Shown piece after piece: positions 14,554-19,515 of a stretch of 19,515 nucleotides of DNA. Made by a program: the position numbers and the translations under genes. The first letter of the stretch is position 1, and each line of letters begins with the position of its first letter. The DNA comes from JBFKAV01 sp041621405. Its GTDB lineage: Bacteria; Pseudomonadota; Alphaproteobacteria; Rhodobacterales; Rhodobacteraceae. The DNA is taken from positions 1-19,515 of the forward strand of contig JBFKAV010000055.1 in the NCBI GenBank assembly GCA_041621405.1. Direction: 5' to 3'. The notes beneath the pieces were generated by a model that did no database searches, had not been told where the DNA came from, and was given only the letters and a program-made list of their open reading frames with translations.

Positions 14554-15551
14554 TACGGCTCCCCGGGAAACAGCCGGTCCAGCGCGTCGTCCAGTGGCCC
14601 CCAGTCGTCGAGCTCGAGGCGGACCGCGAACGCCAGCACCTTCGGGCGGAAGGCGGGCGGCAGGCGGACGGCGTCCTTCTCGGTGGTGACGAGCTGGGCG
14701 CCGCGCGCCTTCGCTTCGACCTCGAGGCGGGCCAGCAGTGTGTCGGCGAGCGGCTGGTGATCGTCGAGCGGCACGGCGCGAAGGATCTCGGCGCCCTCGG
14801 CGCGGAGGCTGGCGAAGAACTTCTCTGGGTGGCCGATGCCGGCGAAGGCGATGACCGGGGTACCGTGCCAGTCCATGCCCATGGGCAAGGGCGCGAGGCG
14901 GCCGGTGAGGCGGGGCACGGGAACCTGAGCGCCCCAGATCGCGGCGAAGGCCTCCTGCTGGGCGGCAGGCCCAAGGGCGAGCAGGAAATCGGCGCGTTTG
15001 AGCCCCGCGGCCACCGGCTCGCGCAGGGGGCCTGCGGGCAGGACGCGGCCGTTGCCGAATCCGATGCCGGCGTCGACGACGACGATGGAGAGGTCTTTCG
15101 CCAGCGCAGGGTTCTGGAAGCCGTCGTCGAGCAGGATCGCCTCGGCGCCGGCGGCAAGCGCGGCGCGGGCGCCGGCGAGGCGGTCCTTCGCGACCCAGGT
15201 AGGAGCGAAGGCGGCGAGAAGCAGCGGCTCGTCGCCGCTCTCCCCGGCCGTGTGACGGCCCGGGTCGACGCGGACCGGGCCCGCGAGGCTTCCGCCGTAG
15301 CCGCGCGAGACGACGTGCACGGCGAGGCCGCGGGCCTGCAGGCGCTGGGCGAGCGCGATGGCGGTCGGGGTCTTGCCGGTGCCGCCGGCGTTGAGGTTTC
15401 CGACGCAGATCACAGGCACCGGCAGCCGGGCGCCGGGGCGGGCGACGCGGGAGGCCGTGGCACGGGCCGCGAGCGCGGCAATCGGCGCCAGCAACCGCGC
15501 ATGCAAGGAGAGGCGGTCGGGCGGCGTGAACCAGAAGCGGGGCGGGCGCAT
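14553..15551 (-). CDS. lpxK: Tetraacyldisaccharide 4'-kinase
   Basis: LpxK phosphorylates the 4' position of the lipid A disaccharide, using ATP at the inner face of the inner membrane. The 332-residue length is typical. Motifs are complete: N-terminal PPRFWF, hydrophobic segment 18-31, P-loop GNLNAGGTGKTP (51-62), VSRGYGG (81-87), GDEPLLLA, LDDGFQNP (141-148), AGPLREP (173-179), AFAGIGHPEKFF (235-246), DDHQPL (263-268) and TTEKDAVRL (289-297). The ATG at 15551 shares TGATG with the stop of a possible 44-codon ORF that leads back to the waaA-like gene, so all may be one transcript. It is an essential step in lipid A synthesis. Confidence 0.95.
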   Translation of the reverse strand: MRPPRFWFTPPDRLSLHARLLAPIAALAARATASRVARPGARLPVPVICVGNLNAGGTGKTPTAIALAQRLQARGLAVHVVSRGYGGSLAGPVRVDPGRHTAGESGDEPLLLAAFAPTWVAKDRLAGARAALAAGAEAILLDDGFQNPALAKDLSIVVVDAGIGFGNGRVLPAGPLREPVAAGLKRADFLLALGPAAQQEAFAAIWGAQVPVPRLTGRLAPLPMGMDWHGTPVIAFAGIGHPEKFFASLRAEGAEILRAVPLDDHQPLADTLLARLEVEAKARGAQLVTTEKDAVRLPPAFRPKVLAFAVRLELDDWGPLDDALDRLFPGEP

Positions 15552-15685
15552 CAGCGAGGATCCCCGGCGCGGCGGCGCGGGATCGGAGGCAGGGTAGAGT
15601 GGCCGCGGGCAGGGCAGAGGGGCGCTTCTCGGGTGGGGATCGGCCCGGGCGCGATGTCGGCGGTGATGGGGCCCGGGCGCGTCAT
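15551..15685 (-). CDS. Possible 44-residue coupling ORF between waaA-like and lpxK
   Basis: This frame fills the gap between the two flanking genes exactly. Its ATG (15685-15683) shares TGATG with the waaA-like stop, and its TGA shares TGATG with the lpxK ATG. The product would be Pro/Arg-rich, with no recognisable family, hydrophobic span or cysteine motif. It may serve only to carry ribosomes from the waaA-like gene to lpxK. High GC makes chance open frames common, so this is a tentative call based on the double overlap. Confidence 0.3.
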   Translation of the reverse strand: MTRPGPITADIAPGPIPTREAPLCPARGHSTLPPIPRRRAGDPR

Positions 15686-16980
15686 CAAGAGGCGACCTGT
15701 TCGCGCAGCACCTCGGAGACGAGGGCGAGGACGCGCTCGCTGACCTCGGCGCCGCCGGTGGAGACGCGCCAGGCAGCGTGGGCCATGGCGGCCGCCTTGT
15801 CGGGGGAAAGGAGCTCGGAGAGTGCCTCGCCGAGGCCGGCGGCGTCGGCCACGGCCCGCGCCGCGTCGGCCGCCAGGAAGCGCGCGTAGGCGGCGACGTG
15901 GGGGCCGGTCTCGGGCCCGTGCAGGATCGCCGAGCCGAGCGCGGCCGGCTCCAACGGCGAGCGGCCGCCGCCCTGGCCCGGGGCGAGCGTGCCGCCCATG
16001 AAGCTGACCGGGGCGAGGCGGTACCAGAGACCGAGCTCGCCGTCGACGTCGGCGACGAAGACCTCGGTGGCGGCCTCGGGCTCGCCTTCGACCGAGCGGA
16101 GCGCGACCGAGAACCCGGCCATGGCAAACTTCGCGGCCAGCGCCGCGCCGCGGGCCGGATCGGCCGGGGTGAGGATCAGGAGCAGGCGGTGGGCCATGCG
16201 GGCGGCGGCGCGGTGGGCGGAGAGCACCGCCGCCTCCTCGGCCTCGGGCACGCCGACGGCGAACCACACCGGCCGCGCCTTCAGGAGCTCGCCCAGGAGG
16301 TCGCGTTCGCGGAGGTTGCATTGCGGCGTCACCGCCTCTTCCTCGAGCGGGCCGGCGACGGTGACCTGCTCGGGCGCGGCGCCGGCCTCGGCCAGCGCCC
16401 TGGCGGCGCCCTCGTGGGTGGCGAGGATCCCGGCGAAACGGCGCAGCGTCGAGCCGGTGAGACCGTGGAACCGGCGCCAGGCGGCGGCCTCGGGCGGGGC
16501 GCCCGTGGCGTCGATCAGCCAGAGCCGGGTGCCGCGGCGGGCGGCTTCGTGGATCAGCGCCGGCCGGAGCCCGGTGCCGGCCCAGAACGCGAGGTCGGGA
16601 CGCCAGTGGTCGAGAAATGCCGCGACGGGGCCGCGGGAATCGAGCGGCAGGAGCTGCCGTGCCGCGCGCGGCGGCAACCGCAGCGGGCCGGAGGCCGGCG
16701 CCTCGGTGGTGACCAGGAGGCCGGCCCCGGGATGATCCTCGGCGATGCGGCGGGCGAGGTCGGACAGTGCGCCTTCCTGCGCCGGCTCGCCCGCGTGGAG
16801 CCAGATCAGCGGACCGTCGAGGCGGCGCGCCGAGGGTTGCCCGAGCCGCTCGGAGAGCCGCGCCGCCTCTGGGCCGCCGCGAGCGATCTCGCCCGATATG
16901 CGCCGCCGCGCCGCCGGCGCCGAGAGCGCGGCGAGCGTGAGGTAGGCGAGAAGGCCGAGCGGGCGGCGCATCGGGGCCAT
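15685..16980 (-). CDS. WaaA/KdtA-like Kdo transferase family protein with altered motifs
   Basis: This is a 431-residue GT30-type protein: an N-terminal hydrophobic anchor (about 7-24), an N-terminal domain (GPLIWLHAG, DHWRPDLAFW, RGTRLWLIDATG) and a C-terminal domain (GELGLWYRLAPVSFMGGTLAP, SPLEPAALGSAILHGPE). WaaA normally transfers Kdo from CMP-Kdo to lipid IVA, and lpxK next door fits. Several hallmark residues differ from canonical WaaA: WLHAGEPAQE for WxHAxSVGE, WAGTGLRP for WTESELWP, AVGVPEAEE for ASTHxGEE, TPADPARG for PRHPERG, and GGGRSPLEPA for GGHNPLEPA. It may be a divergent or non-catalytic paralogue. The start at 16980 lies 4 bases after the DUF4170 stop; ATG 16971 is possible. 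Confidence 0.8.
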   Translation of the reverse strand: MAPMRRPLGLLAYLTLAALSAPAARRRISGEIARGGPEAARLSERLGQPSARRLDGPLIWLHAGEPAQEGALSDLARRIAEDHPGAGLLVTTEAPASGPLRLPPRAARQLLPLDSRGPVAAFLDHWRPDLAFWAGTGLRPALIHEAARRGTRLWLIDATGAPPEAAAWRRFHGLTGSTLRRFAGILATHEGAARALAEAGAAPEQVTVAGPLEEEAVTPQCNLRERDLLGELLKARPVWFAVGVPEAEEAAVLSAHRAAARMAHRLLLILTPADPARGAALAAKFAMAGFSVALRSVEGEPEAATEVFVADVDGELGLWYRLAPVSFMGGTLAPGQGGGRSPLEPAALGSAILHGPETGPHVAAYARFLAADAARAVADAAGLGEALSELLSPDKAAAMAHAAWRVSTGGAEVSERVLALVSEVLREQVAS

Positions 16981-16984
16981 GGGC

Positions 16985-17230
16985 TCAGCTGCCGAGCTCC
17001 TCGGTCGGGCTCGCGGGCGCCTCCTCGTCGCGCAGCCGGTGCAGGTGGGCGATGAAGTAGCGGGTATGGGCGTCGTCCACCGTGCGCTGGGCCTCGGCCT
17101 TCCAGGCGGCATAGGCCGCGGCGTAGTCGGGGAAGATGCCGACGACGTGGATCTGGCTCACGTCGGCAAACGTGGTCTTCGAGGGGTCGGTGAGCTCGCC
17201 ACCGAAGACGAGGTGGAGGCGCTGGGTCAT
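16985..17230 (-). CDS. DUF4170 family protein
   Basis: This 81-residue soluble protein begins MTQRLHLVFGGELTDPSK and contains FADVSQIHVVGIFPDYAAAYAAWKAEAQRTVDDAHTRYFIAHLHRL, which matches my memory of DUF4170, an alphaproteobacterial family of unknown function. Its common position just ahead of lipid A genes suggests an envelope-related job, but no activity is known. The ATG at 17230 has GGGAG about 11 bases upstream. The stop lies 4 bases before the WaaA-like start, so the two are probably co-transcribed. Confidence 0.8.
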   Translation of the reverse strand: MTQRLHLVFGGELTDPSKTTFADVSQIHVVGIFPDYAAAYAAWKAEAQRTVDDAHTRYFIAHLHRLRDEEAPASPTEELGS

Positions 17231-17298
17231 GCGGATCTGGCTCCCTGATGCGGTCGGGCGGCAGCCTTACGCCTTGGCGGGCGGCGGTCAAGCGGGGC

Positions 17299-17949
17299 TC
17301 AGAACGGGCACTTGGCGGAGAAGGTCATGCCCTTGCCGCCGTCGGGGTGACGGAGCCGAAGGCTCTCGGCGTGGAGCATGAGCCGCGGCGCGTCGCGGGC
17401 CGGGCCGGTCGCGTAGAGCGGGTCGCCGATGATCGGATGGCCGAGCTCGGCCAGGTGGACGCGGAGCTGGTGGCTGCGGCCGGTGTGGGGGTAGAGGCGG
17501 AGCCGGGTGGTGCCGTCCGGCTCGCGGCGGACCACGCGCCAGTCGGTCTGGGCGGCGCGGCCGTGCTCGAAGTCGACCTTCTGGCGCGGGCGGTTCGGCC
17601 AGTCGACGGCGAGCGGAAGGTCGACGGCGCCGGAATCCTCGGCGAGCTGGCCCCAGACCCGGGCGACGTAGGTCTTCCTGACGTGGCGGCGTTCGAACTG
17701 GAGCCCGAGGTGGCGCTGGGCGGCCGGGGTGAGCGCGAAGACGATGACGCCCGAGGTGTCGCGGTCGAGCCGGTGCACGAGGAGCGCCTCGGGGAAGGCG
17801 CCCTGAACCCTGGAGATGAGGCAGTCGGCCAGGTCCGGGCCCTTGCCGGGGACCGAGAGCAGGCCGGCAGGCTTCATCACCACGAGGAGCGCGTGATCGC
17901 GGTGGATCACCTCGAGCGGCGTGTCGGGCGGAGCGTAGGCGGCGTCCAT
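17299..17949 (-). CDS. rluA: RluA-family pseudouridine synthase (23S rRNA/tRNA type)
   Basis: This 216-residue protein is close in length and sequence to E. coli RluA (219 aa), which makes pseudouridine at 23S rRNA 746 and tRNA position 32. Shared blocks are VVMKPAGLLSVPG (23-35), VHRLDRDTSGVIVFA (58-72) with the catalytic Asp62, KTYVARVWG, VDLPLAVDWPNRPRQKV, GRAAQTDW, HTGRSHQLRVHLAELGHPIIGDPLY and RLMLHAESL. The N-terminal S4 domain found in RluC/RluD is absent, as expected for RluA. The gene stands alone, separated by short gaps from DUF4170 and from the divergent VOC gene. Confidence 0.9.
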   Translation of the reverse strand: MDAAYAPPDTPLEVIHRDHALLVVMKPAGLLSVPGKGPDLADCLISRVQGAFPEALLVHRLDRDTSGVIVFALTPAAQRHLGLQFERRHVRKTYVARVWGQLAEDSGAVDLPLAVDWPNRPRQKVDFEHGRAAQTDWRVVRREPDGTTRLRLYPHTGRSHQLRVHLAELGHPIIGDPLYATGPARDAPRLMLHAESLRLRHPDGGKGMTFSAKCPF

Positions 17950-18155
17950 CGGCCGGGGGATAACGGATAGGCGGGCAGGGTCAAGGCGTTGGTGGCAAAG
18001 GGCTGTCAGCCCCCCACGGTCTGCGGCATCCCCTCGAGGCTACTTGGAAAGCGAAGAAGTTCGGGGAGGACTCGGGGGGAGGGTGGAGGGCGCCCGTAGG
18101 CGCGGCGCTTGACCTGCCCGCGCTCCGGCGCGAGCGTGCCCCCGGGAGGTGGAGC

Positions 18156-18578
18156 ATGGACTACGAGACGGTCTCGGCGGCGGATTTCGGGCGCGCGCTT
18201 CAGGGGCTGACGGTGAACCTCCTGGTGCGCGACGTGGCGCGCGAGGTGGCGTTCCTCGAGGCGGTCTTCGGCATGCGCGGGCACCGGGTCGGGCCGGATT
18301 TCGCGATCCTCGACTATGCTGGCCAGCTGATCCAGCTCCACGCCGACCAAAGCTATCATGCGAACCCGCTGCCCTCGCTGCTGCCCGAGGCGGGGCCGCG
18401 GGGGGCGGGGATCGAGCTCAGGCTGCACGAGACCGACCCCGACGCGGCGGTCCGCCGCGCCGAGGCCTACCCCGGTGCGGTGATCCTGGCGCCGGCGGCG
18501 GACAAGCCGCACGGGCTCCGGGAGGCCTACATCCTCTGCGAGAACGGCTATGCCTGGGTGCCGTCGCGGCGGCTCTAA
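18156..18578 (+). CDS. VOC-fold (glyoxalase-like) protein
   Basis: This 140-residue protein has LTVNLLVRDVAREVAFLEAVFGMRGHRVGPDFAILDYAGQLIQLHAD in the first half. IELRLHETDPDAAVRRAEAYPGAVILAPAADKPHGLREAYILCENGYAWVP forms the second, an arrangement typical of VOC proteins. Substrate is not predictable. The ATG at 18156 has GGGAGGTGGA upstream. It is convergent with the GFA gene, with about 10 bases between stops. It is unlike the VOC protein at 14012-14398 beyond the shared fold and has the high-GC codon style of the chromosome. Confidence 0.8.
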   Translation: MDYETVSAADFGRALQGLTVNLLVRDVAREVAFLEAVFGMRGHRVGPDFAILDYAGQLIQLHADQSYHANPLPSLLPEAGPRGAGIELRLHETDPDAAVRRAEAYPGAVILAPAADKPHGLREAYILCENGYAWVPSRRL

Positions 18579-18588
18579 GGGGGCACGG

Positions 18589-19362
18589 TCAGCCCGGCCC
18601 GGGATACTGCGGCAGGCCATCGGTGAGGTCGTAGTAGTCGCCCTTCTCGGCCACGAAGATGTGGCCGGCGAGGCGGCCGCCGGTGGGTCCGGGGATGGCG
18701 CCGGCCTCGACCGAGACGGCGCCGTCCTTCGCGCGGAAGAAGAGCGAGGATCCGCAGGAGGCGCAATAGCCACGGCGTGCGCCGCCCGGCGTGGCGTAGA
18801 GGGCGAGCGTGTCGCAGGAGAGCCAGTCCAGCTTGGCCTCCTCGGCGTCGAAGGAGGCGGAGAAGTGGCCGGAGAGCTTGCGGCACTGGTTGCAATGGCA
18901 GGCGGTGATGTCGCCGGCGGGGCCCGGGAGCGCGAAGCGGCAGGCGCCGCAGAGGCAGCTGCCGGCGAGTCGCGCCGGCGCGGGGCCGGGAGGCGGCGGC
19001 GGGCCCTCGGGGGCGTAGTAGTCGCCCGCGGTCTCTTTGTGCCAGTGCTCGGCGAGGGCGAGCCCGGTCGGTCCGTCGAGGGCGCCGGCGGCGAGCGAGA
19101 CGCGGTCCTCGCCGTCCGGGGCCCAGAAGAGGCTGGCGCCGCAGGCCCGGCAGAAGCCGCGCCGCGCCCGGGCCGAGGAGCGGAACCAGGCGAGGCCGTC
19201 GTCGCGAAGGAGGCGGAAGCGAGCGAGCGGCACCGAGGTGGCGGCCCAGAAGTGGCCGGAGGTGCGCCGGCACTGGGTGCAGTGGCAGGCGAGGACCGGG
19301 CGGAGCGGCGCCTCGGCCTCGAACCGGACCGCGCCGCAATGGCAGGAGCCGGGATGGATCAT
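18589..19362 (-). CDS. Tandem GFA-domain zinc protein
   Basis: This is a 257-residue protein built from two GFA (glutathione-dependent formaldehyde-activating enzyme-like) domains. Domain 1 has C7-x-C9, C26-H-C28-xx-C31, SGHFWA and C71-xx-C74. A proline-rich linker at about 120-128 follows, then domain 2 repeats the set: C136-x-C138, C155-H-C157-xx-C160, SGHFSA and C200-xx-C203. Both domains end with H...GDYY. Each should bind zinc through its cysteines. Most family members have a single domain of about 120-150 residues. The GFA name comes from Gfa of Paracoccus; a formaldehyde role is uncertain for generic members. The ATG at 19362 begins right before the first CHCG motif; longer in-frame extensions lack family resemblance. 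Confidence 0.88.
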   Translation of the reverse strand: MIHPGSCHCGAVRFEAEAPLRPVLACHCTQCRRTSGHFWAATSVPLARFRLLRDDGLAWFRSSARARRGFCRACGASLFWAPDGEDRVSLAAGALDGPTGLALAEHWHKETAGDYYAPEGPPPPPGPAPARLAGSCLCGACRFALPGPAGDITACHCNQCRKLSGHFSASFDAEEAKLDWLSCDTLALYATPGGARRGYCASCGSSLFFRAKDGAVSVEAGAIPGPTGGRLAGHIFVAEKGDYYDLTDGLPQYPGPG

Positions 19363-19458
19363 GGCGCGGGCCTCCTGCCCGCGGGGACGGGCGCGCTCAG
19401 CATAGGGTGAAGCGGAGGGTAATCCAGCGGCGCGCCTTCGGCGCAAGCCGTTCCTCTC

Positions 19459-19482
19459 GCGTCCCCGCCTGCGCGGGGACGC
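19459..19482. repeat. Strong GC hairpin near the window end
   Basis: GCGTCCCCGC (19459-19468) pairs perfectly with GCGGGGACGC (19473-19482) around a 4-base loop. There is no T-run on either side. It lies upstream of the GFA gene and could be a terminator of a gene beyond the window, a REP-type intergenic repeat, or a protein-binding palindrome. Confidence 0.4.
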
Positions 19483-19515
19483 TCGGGCGGGCCCGGGCGC
19501 CAAGCCTGAGCCGAG

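Noticed and set aside
15778..17055. Plus-strand open frame of 425 codons opposite the WaaA-like gene
   Set aside because: The composition is a GC artefact (Gly/Arg/Glu runs); the opposite strand matches GT30 throughout.

Overview
The window reads as chromosomal DNA from a high-GC alphaproteobacterium, most likely Rhodobacterales (Rhodobacter/Paracoccus/Roseobacter relatives). Supporting signs are the DUF4170 - waaA-like - lpxK lipid A block, a very short NfeD partner for an SPFH protein, a solitary ParB-like gene, and tightly overlapped TRAP-transporter operons. This placement is inferred from gene content, not from a database match.

Bases 169-7426 (minus strand) hold an eight-gene block. 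A LysR regulator is followed after 76 bp by a D-glutamate cyclase/DUF1445 protein, a complete TRAP transporter (dctP, dctQ, dctM), and the three subunits of prokaryotic 5-oxoprolinase (pxpB, pxpC, pxpA). Five of the six junctions below the regulator are 4-base start/stop overlaps. Together the genes suggest a catabolic unit: import of pyroglutamate or a related amino-acid lactam, conversion of D-glutamate to 5-oxoproline, and ATP-driven opening of 5-oxoproline to glutamate.

Bases 7427-11477 form a mixed accessory stretch. It has a secreted EF-hand protein with a 54-residue acidic tail, a 2OG-Fe(II) oxygenase-like protein, a MITE-like G/T-rich element with inverted ends, a frameshifted and less GC-rich HsdR-N type nuclease gene, and a solitary ParB-like gene with a TTG start. 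Bases 11622-13534 carry an SPFH (stomatin/QmcA-like) plus short NfeD pair and a convergent six-span membrane protein. Bases 13613-14553 are a small island bounded by diverged copies of one repeat in inverted orientation; it contains a phage-type small gene and a VOC-fold gene.

Bases 14553-17230 (minus strand) are an envelope block: DUF4170, a WaaA-like glycosyltransferase with altered active-site motifs, a possible 44-codon linker ORF, and lpxK. The window closes with rluA (minus), a second VOC protein (plus) and a double-domain GFA zinc protein (minus). No tRNA, rRNA, CRISPR array or intact insertion sequence was seen.
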